From the NCBI GenBank assembly GCA_020634885.1, contig JACKAW010000003.1:310001-374000 (forward strand): DNA of 64,000 bases. The letters run 5' to 3'. Below the pieces are notes generated by a model that was not told the DNA's origin, searched no databases, and saw only the letters and a list, made by a program, of their open reading frames with translations. Shown piece by piece: positions 1 through 7,754 of this stretch. Within the stretch, counting starts at the first letter, position 1. Each line of letters starts with the position of its first letter. The position numbers and the translations under genes are program-made. The DNA comes from Anaerolineales bacterium (lineage in GTDB: Bacteria; Chloroflexota; Anaerolineae; Anaerolineales; Villigracilaceae).

Positions 1-2
1 TT

Positions 3-722
3 TCGCCCCTGCTCATTGACTACTACGACCTGCACAGCCCCGATGACCTCGTCTACTGCATCGGCGATTACGACCTCGAAACCAATCGCCGCATCTTCTT
101 CAGCAGCCTGTGCGGAGAATTGGGTATGCCCACCTATAGTTCCTCCGGCTACGATTGGGACTCCGCATTCGACATCTGGTTCGACTCGGTCGCTTCGGGC
201 AGCCTCGGCTCACTCCACTGCTTCGACGGCGACGAGAACGGGGAAAAACCGTCAGCGAGGCACATTGCCAAATTTAACGGGATCAACTCCCTCGTTAGGA
301 AAGAAGCGCACTTCACCACCAAGCCAATCCACGCCAAATGGCAGGGCGGTCTGCGGGCAGGCTTTAGTCCATCGTGGGAACGAATCGAAAAAGGGAAAAC
401 GGTTCTGCTGGCATTGCGTACGCATCAATTCGACGGCAAGCCAACACCAAACAGTTACAAAGATGTTATTCAATTTAGCATGAAACTGGTGATCGCCGCG
501 CTCGATGATGAAGGCATTGGTGAGTCTAGCCATATTGGCATTGTGCCATTCAGTGACGGACGTTGCAGCATCAAAAGCAAATACCGCCGCGCAACATTCA
601 TCGAACATCATCTTGGTAGAAAGCCGAACAAATCACACCTGACCTTCACTGACCAACTAACTCTTAAACTTGTGCAAAACGAAACCCTCGAATGGGTTGA
701 AATTATTTTTGAAAAGGAATGA
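3..722 (+). CDS. Hypothetical protein, 5'-truncated by window edge
   Basis: The reading frame is open from base 3 to the TGA at 720-722, so at least 239 residues of the C-terminal part are visible and the start lies upstream of the window. I do not recognise the family. The visible part is soluble-looking, mixed alpha/beta in composition, with no signal peptide, membrane segment or obvious catalytic motif. The stop codon overlaps the start of galT in an ATGA arrangement, so the two genes are probably translationally coupled. This suggests, without proving it, a role linked to galactose or sugar-nucleotide metabolism. In-frame ATG and TTG codons near 120-128 are internal because coding potential continues upstream of them. 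Confidence 0.65.
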   Translation, partial: SPLLIDYYDLHSPDDLVYCIGDYDLETNRRIFFSSLCGELGMPTYSSSGYDWDSAFDIWFDSVASGSLGSLHCFDGDENGEKPSARHIAKFNGINSLVRKEAHFTTKPIHAKWQGGLRAGFSPSWERIEKGKTVLLALRTHQFDGKPTPNSYKDVIQFSMKLVIAALDDEGIGESSHIGIVPFSDGRCSIKSKYRRATFIEHHLGRKPNKSHLTFTDQLTLKLVQNETLEWVEIIFEKE

Positions 723-1762
723 GCATGTTAAACAATCCTCACCGCCGTTACAACGCCCTCACAGGTGAATGGGTGCTCGTCTCACCGCATCGCGCCAAAC
801 GTCCGTGGCTCGGGCAGGTTGAAAAACTCGCCATCGACTCGCTGCCGCACTACGACCCCACTTGTTATCTTTGTCCGCGCAACGAACGCGCGGGCGGCGT
901 CTTCAACCCCGACTTCACAGGGACCTATGTTTTTGATAACGACTTTGCTGCGCTATTGCCTGAAGTAGAGGATGAAGAACCCGCCTCCACTCACCCGCTG
1001 CTTGTCTCTGCACCCGAACAGGGGCAATGTCTGGTGGTTTGTTTCTCGCCCCGCCACGACCTGACCCTGCCCGAGCTTGACCTGCCCGCCATCGAGAATG
1101 TGCTCAACGCATGGTCAGGCGAATCTGCCAAACTGATGGAGTTGAACTACATCCACTACGTGCAAGTCTTTGAGAACAAAGGCGCGGTGATGGGATGCTC
1201 GAACCCGCATCCGCACAGCCAAATTTGGTCGCAGTCGCAGTTACCGAATGAGATCGTAAAGGAACTCGCCACACAGAAGGAATACTTCGCCAAGAATGGA
1301 CGTCCGCTTTTGCTGGATTATGTGAAAGAAGAACACAAGCAGAAAGACCGCATCTTATTTGCCAATGACCATTTCACAGCAATGGTTCCTTTCTGGGCGG
1401 TGTGGCCATTTGAAGTGTTGGTCACCGCACATAGACCGACCGCCTACATGAAAGACCTAACCACTAGTGAAGTCTCTGCTTTGGCAGAAGTCTTCAAGCA
1501 AGTCACCACCCGTTACGACAATCTCTTCGAGATTTCATTCCCCTACTCCATGGGCTTTCACCAAGCCCCCGCGGATAATCAACCTCACCCCGAGTGGGTG
1601 TTACATGCGCATTTTTATCCGCCGCTGCTGCGCTCCGCCACGGTGCGCAAGTTCATGGTCGGGTACGAAATGCTTGGAATGCCCCAACGTGACATCACCC
1701 CCGAAACCGCGGCTGAACGGTTGAGAATATTAACAGATACCCATTACAAATCTCAAAAATAA
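719..1762 (+). CDS. galT: Galactose-1-phosphate uridylyltransferase
   Basis: This cytoplasmic Leloir pathway enzyme exchanges UMP between UDP-glucose and galactose-1-phosphate. The 347-residue length is normal for the family. Cys49 and Cys52 in CYLCP match the zinc-binding pair near the N-terminus. The active-site His-Pro-His lies at residues 164-166 (NPHPHSQIW), His166 being the expected uridylylated nucleophile, and a second cluster, HAHFYPP, follows near residue 297. The start ATG at 719 overlaps the previous stop by four bases. A second ATG two codons later is possible. No galK, galE or galM is visible in the window. The gene faces the binding-protein gene on the other strand, with a hairpin between them. 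Confidence 0.95.
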   Translation: MSMLNNPHRRYNALTGEWVLVSPHRAKRPWLGQVEKLAIDSLPHYDPTCYLCPRNERAGGVFNPDFTGTYVFDNDFAALLPEVEDEEPASTHPLLVSAPEQGQCLVVCFSPRHDLTLPELDLPAIENVLNAWSGESAKLMELNYIHYVQVFENKGAVMGCSNPHPHSQIWSQSQLPNEIVKELATQKEYFAKNGRPLLLDYVKEEHKQKDRILFANDHFTAMVPFWAVWPFEVLVTAHRPTAYMKDLTTSEVSALAEVFKQVTTRYDNLFEISFPYSMGFHQAPADNQPHPEWVLHAHFYPPLLRSATVRKFMVGYEMLGMPQRDITPETAAERLRILTDTHYKSQK

Positions 1763-1775
1763 AAGCAGATCAAAG

Positions 1776-1810
1776 TCAAATACAGGGAGTTTATGGCTCC
1801 CTGTATTTGA
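1776..1810. terminator. Bidirectional hairpin between galT and the Zn/Mn binding protein gene
   Basis: A perfect 14-base inverted repeat (arms 1776-1789 and 1797-1810) with a 7-base loop separates two convergent genes. There is no strong T-run on either side, so termination may be Rho-assisted or the hairpin may mainly protect 3' ends. Confidence 0.7.
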
Positions 1811-1825
1811 AATTTACTGGGGAAG

Positions 1826-2782
1826 TTACTTCAAACCTTCGACGATCTGGGTGGCGTTGTATTTCATCATGTCAATGTAGGTCGCGGCGGGAGCGCCATC
1901 GGTCAGGGTTTCGAGATAGAGGCTGTCTACCACTTTCACGCCTGTTTCAGAAGCGATCTGCTCCGCAAGATCAGTATTCTCCACCTCACCAAGGAAGATG
2001 GCGGGCGCGCCAGAGGCTTTGATGGCTTCGATGGCGGCGGCAATTTCCTGGGCCGAGGTGCTGGCTTCGGTACTCAGGCTGGGGATGATGGTATCCACCA
2101 CTTCAAAGCCATAGCGTTCGGCGAAGTAGCCCATCGCCTCGTGATTGGTCACCAACAAACGGCGTTCCGCAGGCACGGAGTCAACCTGTTCTTTGATGAA
2201 AGCGTCCAATTCCTGCAACTGTGCAATGTACGCATCGGCATTGGCTTTGTAGGTTTCTGCGCCCTCAGGGTCGGCTTCGCTCAAGCCATCACGGATGTTT
2301 TCCACGTAGGTGATGACGAGGTTCGGGTCAAGCCACATGTGCGGGTCACCCGCTTCGTGGTCGTGACCTTCTTCGCCTTCGGCATGTTCTTCCATCTGAT
2401 GCGGTTCAATGCCCGTTGCCGCTTCGATCACCATACGTTCACCGCCTGCGTTTTCCAACAGCGGTTCAATGAAGTGTTCGTACTCTACGCCATTGAGGAT
2501 TAACACATTACTTTCCGCAATTTTCGCCACATCGGTGGGCGCGGCTTGGTACGAATGTGGGTCGGCACCGAAAGGCAGCAGGGATTCGACCTTCGCGCGG
2601 TCGCCTGCCACGTTTTGGGCAATGTCCGCTAAAAAGGTGGTGGAGGCGAGGACTTTAATGGAAACGCCTTCTGTAGCAGATTCCTCAACAGCGGTGGGTT
2701 CAGTTTGAGCGCCACCACATGCGGCAAGCAAGAGACCCAACAGGGTCAACAGTGAAACAATCGAGAATAACTTTTTCTTCAT
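1826..2782 (-). CDS. Metal ABC transporter substrate-binding lipoprotein (ZnuA/cluster A-I family)
   Basis: This 318-residue protein is a surface lipoprotein that should capture Zn2+ or Mn2+ for an ABC importer. It has a charged start (MKKK), a hydrophobic stretch and the lipobox LLAAC. Family features include a conserved His in FGADPHSYQ, the GVEYEHF segment, a His/Glu/Asp-rich loop (HAEGEEGHDHEAGDPHMW) and a NHEAMGYFA segment. The acidic His-rich loop favours zinc. The chosen start at 2782 has a good ribosome binding site (AAGGAAAAGGAAG); upstream in-frame codons to 2827 lack one. No permease or ATPase gene is adjacent, so this is an orphan component here. The Crp-like regulator upstream on the same strand is a candidate controller. 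Confidence 0.88.
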   Translation of the reverse strand: MKKKLFSIVSLLTLLGLLLAACGGAQTEPTAVEESATEGVSIKVLASTTFLADIAQNVAGDRAKVESLLPFGADPHSYQAAPTDVAKIAESNVLILNGVEYEHFIEPLLENAGGERMVIEAATGIEPHQMEEHAEGEEGHDHEAGDPHMWLDPNLVITYVENIRDGLSEADPEGAETYKANADAYIAQLQELDAFIKEQVDSVPAERRLLVTNHEAMGYFAERYGFEVVDTIIPSLSTEASTSAQEIAAAIEAIKASGAPAIFLGEVENTDLAEQIASETGVKVVDSLYLETLTDGAPAATYIDMMKYNATQIVEGLK

Positions 2783-2937
2783 CTTCCTTTTCCTTTGTTT
2801 GGTTATCAATTTCGGCAATTGGCACATAGACCCAAAAACTGGACCGAAATCACTGCCTCACGAAGAGAAGTGACACGGCAACCAGCCTAATGTAAAAGTT
2901 TCGTCCAATGGGTTTAAATACCTGACATGCCGTATGT

Positions 2938-2959
2938 TATTGAACATCTTATTTCAATA
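2938..2959. promoter_or_regulatory. Candidate operator (TATTGAA inverted repeat) upstream of the metal-binding lipoprotein
   Basis: A perfect 7-base inverted repeat (2938-2944 and 2953-2959, TATTGAA/TTCAATA) lies about 155 bases upstream of the lipoprotein start and downstream of the Crp-like regulator gene. The TTGAA-N8-TTCAA layout resembles sites bound by dimeric Crp/Fnr proteins, but it is not a textbook FNR box. Function is inferred. Confidence 0.35.
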
Positions 2960-3031
2960 TGGAGAAACATGTCGTTTCAACAGGCGCACCATTTTTGTAA
3001 ACTTTGCCACCCATTGTATGTATCAAATGAT

Positions 3032-3060
3032 ACATGTGACCGCAGGCAGAAGTCACATGT
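3032..3060. promoter_or_regulatory. ACATGTGAC inverted repeat after the Crp-like regulator gene
   Basis: Perfect 9-base arms (3032-3040 and 3052-3060) flank an 11-base spacer, just past the regulator's stop. It may be a weak terminator for that gene or a protein-binding site for the next gene. It contains TGTGA and TCACA but with 13 bases between them, so it is not a standard 6-base-spaced CRP site. Confidence 0.35.
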
Positions 3061-3076
3061 TTAAGTTGAACTTTTT

Positions 3077-3979
3077 TCAATAATGAGAGTGACGCTCAGG
3101 TTGTTCCACCAGACAAAACAGGTCTTCCCCATCTTTATTGACCGTTGATACCCTGCCTTGTGCCCGCAGTTCACTTAATACACGGGTGATGGATGTCCGC
3201 GTGGCGCCTACAGCAGCCGCCAGTTGACCGTGTGTCATCCGAACGTCGATCAGAACGCCCTGCTTCGAGCTAACTCCAAACTGCTCCGATAACAACCCCA
3301 ACAATCCCAGCACCCGTTGCTGCAACGAAGGACGCGCCTGCATGGCTGCCCAACCTTCCATCTGCTGCAAACGCGCCCGCAGTTTTGCAAGAAAATCAGG
3401 CGTACTTGCGGCAACATCCCACGGCTCAATTTTGACCTTCGCTTCGGTATGGGCAATGATCTGAATATGGCAATTATCATCAGGGTGCGCCACCACGATC
3501 TGCCCCTTGCCACTCAAGCCCAACAACACCTCAACACCATCCTGATGGATCATGGTCGTGGCAAGAATACCGTCTTCCACGTGTAAAACTGCATCTGCCT
3601 CCAGCAGAATCAACTCTCCGCGCCGGTAGGTTCGCTGTGTGCGGGGTTTGGCATCTTTTCTGTTTTCAAGCAACTCCCCCATGGTTCGTTGAATGGTTTC
3701 CAAAATCACATTCGGCGAGGTCTCTTTTGGAAAGACCGCCCGTGCTCCCGCCTGATAAGCTTTGGAAATTGCCTGCGGATCACCTGTCTGATCCCATACC
3801 AGCCAGGGAGATTGAGGAAGAGAAGAAAACTCCGTTGTTTCCGTAAGAAACAAGGTCAAATCAGCATTTTTCGTGACGGACATATCCGCGCCAAAAAGAA
3901 TGTTGTATTGCATATCCAAAAAAGAATGAATTAAAGTTTTTGTTCTAGTGGAACTGAAAATAATTGCAAGAGAGGGCAT
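3077..3979 (-). CDS. Crp/Fnr-family regulator with degenerate receiver-like N-terminal domain
   Basis: The 300-residue protein combines three parts. Residues 1-105 look like a response-regulator receiver fold that has lost the phosphorylated Asp; the end GARAVFPKETSPNVILETI resembles the last receiver strand and helix. Residues about 118-200 match a cyclic-nucleotide-binding-type beta barrel (GELILLEADAVLHVEDG). Residues about 215-295 are the Crp-type winged helix, with the recognition helix in the segment GATRTSITRVLSELRAQGRV. It should be a cytoplasmic DNA-binding regulator; the ligand is unknown and the cNMP-type phosphate cassette is not obvious. It sits upstream of the metal-binding lipoprotein on the same strand, so it may control that gene, but no sequence evidence fixes this. 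Confidence 0.8.
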   Translation of the reverse strand: MPSLAIIFSSTRTKTLIHSFLDMQYNILFGADMSVTKNADLTLFLTETTEFSSLPQSPWLVWDQTGDPQAISKAYQAGARAVFPKETSPNVILETIQRTMGELLENRKDAKPRTQRTYRRGELILLEADAVLHVEDGILATTMIHQDGVEVLLGLSGKGQIVVAHPDDNCHIQIIAHTEAKVKIEPWDVAASTPDFLAKLRARLQQMEGWAAMQARPSLQQRVLGLLGLLSEQFGVSSKQGVLIDVRMTHGQLAAAVGATRTSITRVLSELRAQGRVSTVNKDGEDLFCLVEQPERHSHY

Positions 3980-4427
3980 AGATACCTGAATATTTTATTG
4001 AAAACAATTTTCATTATACAACACAAGAGAATGCTTTTCTAAAAGGATAAACCCACATCATAAAATATAAAGCAAGGTGACACGTTGTCAGTCTTGAGGG
4101 AAGGGTTGGGGATGAGGGAAAAGCCGCTGACATCTCTCGCGTGACGAAAGTCGAGCGAGCGAGTGCGGGCGCACTTGCCATCAGTGAAGGAAACGCTTCA
4201 CGTGACTGAATCAGGGAACGGGTCAGAGTGGAGGCGTTTGGTGGATGAGTAGTCATCCGACTCGTTTGACATTTCCAACGTCACAGGCGTACCCATATCT
4301 GGGGATACATCCCCGCCGCCGAGGACGGCGGCTTGAGCCAGAAAAAGATTTATAAACTTTTTCAGATGACTACTTAAAACCCTTTGTAATTGTTTTGTTA
4401 GTTTATTTGGCAAAAGAAAAGGGTAAT
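3980..4427. other. Intergenic region with fragments of dispersed repeats
   Basis: No convincing gene is seen. About 4091-4120 holds a GGGAAGGGTTGGGGATGAGG-type segment that is closely similar to the sequence forming the 3' end of the sulfur carrier gene near 15256-15300. About 4306-4340 holds a CCGCCGCCGAGGACGGCGGC palindrome followed by TTGAGC, a motif seen again near 17840 and in weaker form near 19200. A promoter for the following signalling operon probably lies near its right end but is not clear. Confidence 0.5.
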
Positions 4428-4661
4428 ATGAATGCAAAGGTAGGCAGCGCGAAAATCATTGTCAATTTGGAAGGCGTGAATTTTATCGACTCGACGGCTC
4501 TCTCCACCCCGGTACGCGGATTAAAACTCTGCCGCGAACAAGGCGGAGACCTGCGCCAGTGCTCGCTATAACAACCGGTGCGCGTCATTTTTGAACTGAC
4601 ACGGCTGGATAAAGTCTTTGACATTTTCGCCGCTGAGGAAGATGCCGCGAAAGGGTTCTAA
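4428..4661 (+). pseudogene. Decayed STAS-domain anti-sigma factor antagonist
   Basis: Translation from ATG 4428 gives a clear STAS core (segments IIVNLEGVNFIDSTAL and RGLKLCREQGGDLR) that normally continues to the C-terminal helix. Here a TAA at 4569-4571 interrupts it, yet the same frame continues with QPVRVIFELTRLDKVFDIF up to a TAA at 4659-4661. About 40 N-terminal residues expected for a STAS domain are also missing. The copy is thus both 5'-truncated and nonsense-mutated. It retains the DST phosphorylation-site motif. The next gene starts at the base right after its stop, showing it was once the first cistron of this operon. An intact STAS gene at 6655 may have taken over its role. Confidence 0.85.
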
Positions 4662-6581
4662 GTGTTCCCAGAGATCAACGAAAAACACCGCGAGAGTTTC
4701 AAATCACTCGCCAATGGTTGGATGCGGGTGGGCGCTTCATGCGTGCAGCTATTAAAGGGCGGCGAAGTTCTGATTGGATGCCCCAACTCAAACGCCAGCA
4801 GTGAGCCGTCACTTTTGGTCACATCGCTGGGTTCGGGTTTGAGTTTGCAGGTCTTTGGCGTAACCGATATTCGCTGGGTTCCCACGGCAGAGTCGATGTT
4901 GGATGTTTTCTCCAATCTATTAAATGCCGATACCGATTTGGATAACCTGACCGCCGCGCTGGTGGAAACGCAAGACCGGCTGGTGGCGCTCTACGAATTG
5001 ACACAAGCCACACGCCGCACACTGGATATGCCCAAACTGCTCGACCTGCTCATTCAGCAATCACGCCACCTGATGGATGTAGATGGCGGTTTTGTCGTAT
5101 TGAAAGAAAAGGGTAAACAGACCATCATTCACCAGGTATCTGAAAATCCGCTGCACCCGGCTCATGCCGAAGCGGCGGCAACGCTTTATTTGCGCGATCC
5201 CAACCGTCACATCTTCAAAGACTCTGAAACACTGCCAGCGAACTTAAAAAACGTAATGATGGTAACACTGCCCGTGCGCGATGAAATTTCAGCAGCGGTG
5301 GGTTTGTTTAACAAAACCGGCAATTTCAACACGCCCGATATCAAACTGGCAAAAGCCATCGCAGAACACATCGGCGCACAACTTGAGAATGCGCTTCTGC
5401 ATAAAGAAGTGGTAGAACGCGCCCGCCTCGAAACTGAAATGGATATTGCCCGCCAGGTGCAGACAGCCATTTTGCCGCAGAGTATTCCGCAGATCAGGGG
5501 GCTGGATATTTTTGCAACCTCAACCCCCGCACTGGAAGTGGGTGGCGATTTTTTTGATGTGATTGATAGATCGGAAGAAGCCCTTGTCTTTGCCCTAGGC
5601 GATGTGACCGGCAAAGGCATGCCCGCCGCCTTGCTGATGAGCATGACACACACCATCATCAAATCGGCTTCGCGCAACATGCCATTCAACCATCCTCATC
5701 AGGTCTTAGACCGCCTCAATCACGATATGGCAGCCGATTTTGCCAATGTGGGCATGTTCACCACGGTCATGTTGGGTATGGTGGATTGTGCCGATTGCAA
5801 ACTACATTTTAGCAATGCCGGGCAAAGCCCCATTTACCATGTACCAGTTAACGGCGAACCGATGCTGTTGGAAGCACAGGATATTCCTGTGGGTATTTTA
5901 GACACGGTGGAGTACACCACCCAAAGCCTCAACCTCTCGCAAGGAGACCTTTTCATTGCCGCATCAGACGGCTTTCCCGAGTCGCGCAACCCGGCGGGAG
6001 AAATGTACGGCTATGAACGCATGAAAGCGATCCTTTCCACATCGCGCGAGTTGAGCGCAAAGCAGATCGCCGAGGCATTGCTTGCAGACGTGAACGCCTT
6101 TTGCGACACACATCCCCAGGATGATGACCGTACGATTGTTGTACTTAAATTTGAAAAAGCAACCGAGAAAAGGATCATGTTCAACGAAAGCATCACCATT
6201 TACGCCAATTACGAAGAAATTCGTCAGCCGTGTGAACGGTTACGGCTCAATTTGCGCCAAGCCGAAATTTCAGAAGAGATTGCCGGCTTGTGCGAGCTTT
6301 CCTTGCAGGAACTTCTTACCAACCTGGTAGATCACGCTTATGAAGGCAACCCCAACGGGCAGATTACCGTGCGCATGGCAAGCAATCGCGGACAGATATT
6401 CATCCAAACCGAAGATGCAGGCACACCCGCCAACATAAAAATGGAAGATGTTCACATGCCAAACCCTGAAGACCTTGCTGAAGGCGGCTATGGCATGGCG
6501 ATCATCCGCTCGCTCATGGACGATATCCGTTATGAAACGGCGCAGGGAAAAAACATCTGGACGCTGGTGAAAAATTTATAA
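4662..6581 (+). CDS. GAF - PP2C (SpoIIE-type) phosphatase - HATPase fusion, partner-switching regulator
   Basis: This 639-residue cytoplasmic protein has an N-terminal sensor region (about 1-95), a GAF domain (about 110-250), a SpoIIE/RsbU-type PP2C phosphatase (about 255-490) and an RsbW-like GHKL ATPase (about 505-635). Phosphatase metal motifs are visible as EVGGDFFDV, ALGDVTGKGMPAALLM, ASDGF and DDRTIVV. The kinase-like part has an N-box (SLQELLTNLVDHAYEG) and EDAGTP. In partner switching, the phosphatase activates a STAS antagonist and the ATPase domain phosphorylates it or binds a sigma factor; here opposing activities are on one chain. It starts with GTG directly after the decayed STAS stop and precedes an intact STAS gene, its likely substrate. 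Confidence 0.88.
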   Translation: MFPEINEKHRESFKSLANGWMRVGASCVQLLKGGEVLIGCPNSNASSEPSLLVTSLGSGLSLQVFGVTDIRWVPTAESMLDVFSNLLNADTDLDNLTAALVETQDRLVALYELTQATRRTLDMPKLLDLLIQQSRHLMDVDGGFVVLKEKGKQTIIHQVSENPLHPAHAEAAATLYLRDPNRHIFKDSETLPANLKNVMMVTLPVRDEISAAVGLFNKTGNFNTPDIKLAKAIAEHIGAQLENALLHKEVVERARLETEMDIARQVQTAILPQSIPQIRGLDIFATSTPALEVGGDFFDVIDRSEEALVFALGDVTGKGMPAALLMSMTHTIIKSASRNMPFNHPHQVLDRLNHDMAADFANVGMFTTVMLGMVDCADCKLHFSNAGQSPIYHVPVNGEPMLLEAQDIPVGILDTVEYTTQSLNLSQGDLFIAASDGFPESRNPAGEMYGYERMKAILSTSRELSAKQIAEALLADVNAFCDTHPQDDDRTIVVLKFEKATEKRIMFNESITIYANYEEIRQPCERLRLNLRQAEISEEIAGLCELSLQELLTNLVDHAYEGNPNGQITVRMASNRGQIFIQTEDAGTPANIKMEDVHMPNPEDLAEGGYGMAIIRSLMDDIRYETAQGKNIWTLVKNL

Positions 6582-6654
6582 CGCCAGCCGGTTCAAAATT
6601 TTCTCGCAAAGAGTCGCAAGTCTCGGCACTCCTTAAAAAACGAAAGAGGTAAAC

Positions 6655-6999
6655 ATGTCCCTTGAAGTTAACTCCACCGAACAAGTTATCAAGATCGCCG
6701 CCATCACCCTCAAAGGCAGGCTCGATGCCTTTGAAGCGCCCGCCCTCCGCAAGATCTGCGATGACTATATCTCCAACGAATTCAGCCATTTCGTATTTGA
6801 TCTCACTGATGTCGCCATGCTCGACTCTGCCGGGCTGGCAGTGCTCGTCAGCGTGTTAAAACGCGCCCGCCTTAAGAACGGCGACGTGCGCCTTGTATGG
6901 CCCCGCGAAGAAGCCGCCTCGCGTATTCTCAAACTCACCAAGTTCGATCAAGTCTTCGTCTCCATCGAAAAATCAGAGATCGTGCCAAGGGGGTTCTAA
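6655..6999 (+). CDS. STAS-domain anti-sigma factor antagonist
   Basis: A 114-residue single-domain protein of the SpoIIAA/RsbV family, acting in the cytoplasm as the phosphorylatable switch between an anti-sigma kinase and its phosphatase. The phosphorylated serine is expected at Ser58 in MLDSAGLAVLV. Typical segments are LKGRLDAFEAPALR and FVFDLTDV. The start has a GAAAGAGG ribosome binding site. The upstream SpoIIE-HATPase fusion is its probable partner; no sigma factor is encoded nearby, so the final output could instead be a kinase or another pathway. It is followed after one base by the response regulator gene. Confidence 0.9.
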   Translation: MSLEVNSTEQVIKIAAITLKGRLDAFEAPALRKICDDYISNEFSHFVFDLTDVAMLDSAGLAVLVSVLKRARLKNGDVRLVWPREEAASRILKLTKFDQVFVSIEKSEIVPRGF

Positions 7000-7000
7000 T

Positions 7001-7375
7001 ATGAGCAAAGCCAAAATTCTTGTTGTGGATGATGAACCCAACAACCAACGCATTCTCACATACACGCTCAACAAAGCCGGGTACGAAAGCGCTGCCATGG
7101 CAGATGGAACTCATACGCTCCACTGGCTCGAATCAAACACCCCAGACCTTGCCATCCTTGATGTCTCCATGCCAGACATGGATGGAATAACCCTGCTAGG
7201 GCACATCCGCTCCATGCCGCAATTTGCGAACCTCCCCGTCATCATCCTCACCGGCAGCGGCGACGACGATGAACGAATTCGCGCCGAAGGGCTTGGCATT
7301 CAAGCCTTTCTCACAAAACCCGCCAGCTCCAAAATGGTGCTGGAGACCGTCTCCAACTTGCTCGGTCATGAATAA
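7001..7375 (+). CDS. Single-domain response regulator (CheY-like)
   Basis: A 124-residue receiver domain without an output domain. The acidic pair is in VVDDEP, the phosphorylated Asp is in LAILDVSMPDMDG (about residue 50), the switch Thr is in ILTGSGD and the conserved Lys is in FLTKPAS. Single-domain receivers act by protein contact, for example on the SpoIIE phosphatase, or serve in a phosphorelay. The start ATG at 7001 follows the STAS stop by one base and is preceded by an AAGGGGG-like ribosome binding site. The hybrid histidine kinase at 7747 is the likely phosphodonor. The next start codon overlaps its 3' end by eight bases. Confidence 0.9.
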   Translation: MSKAKILVVDDEPNNQRILTYTLNKAGYESAAMADGTHTLHWLESNTPDLAILDVSMPDMDGITLLGHIRSMPQFANLPVIILTGSGDDDERIRAEGLGIQAFLTKPASSKMVLETVSNLLGHE

Positions 7376-7754
7376 GATCAAAGAACTCCTGCAATCCAAG
7401 CTTGCCTCCGCCAGCGCTTTACTCATGCTCAGCATGACCGTCGTCAACGCAGGCAACTACATCTACAACCTCGCCGAACTGCTCTGGTTGTATGCGCTCG
7501 CCACTTCGTTGTATGCCATGGCAAATGTGGTCATTAATTACAGCCTGTCGCTGGGCATGGGACGCGAAACCGGATTTGCCATTGCCGCAGGGCTTGTGCA
7601 GGTCTTGGGGATCATCTTCTTCCATGCTTCACTCGCGCAGGTGGTGTATGTGCAGGTGGCGGTGATGGCAGCCTTGTTCCTTGCGCTGATGTGGCACAAC
7701 TTTTTGCACGAAAGGGCAATATCCCTGTTGCGAATGGTGACACACCATGCTTGA
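7368..7754 (+). pseudogene. Internally deleted polysaccharide flippase (Wzx/MATE-like) remnant
   Basis: The 128-residue frame is open but looks like two ends of a much longer protein joined together. The first ~38 residues (KIKELLQSKLASASALLML, then TVVNAGNYIYNLAELLW) match the first membrane helix of Wzx-type lipid-linked oligosaccharide flippases. The rest (YALATSLYAMANVVINYSLS, LVQVLGIIFFHASLAQVVYV) matches the last helices. About 300 central residues would be missing. It overlaps the preceding receiver gene by 8 bases and the following kinase gene by 8, so it is still translated in line with the operon. It may survive only to keep translation coupled, or may be a short membrane protein of new function. 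Family assignment is from memory of the motif pattern. Confidence 0.55.

Noticed and set aside
3032..3060. CRP-type site TGTGA...TCACA
   Set aside because: The spacing is 13 bases instead of 6, so it is reported only as an inverted repeat.
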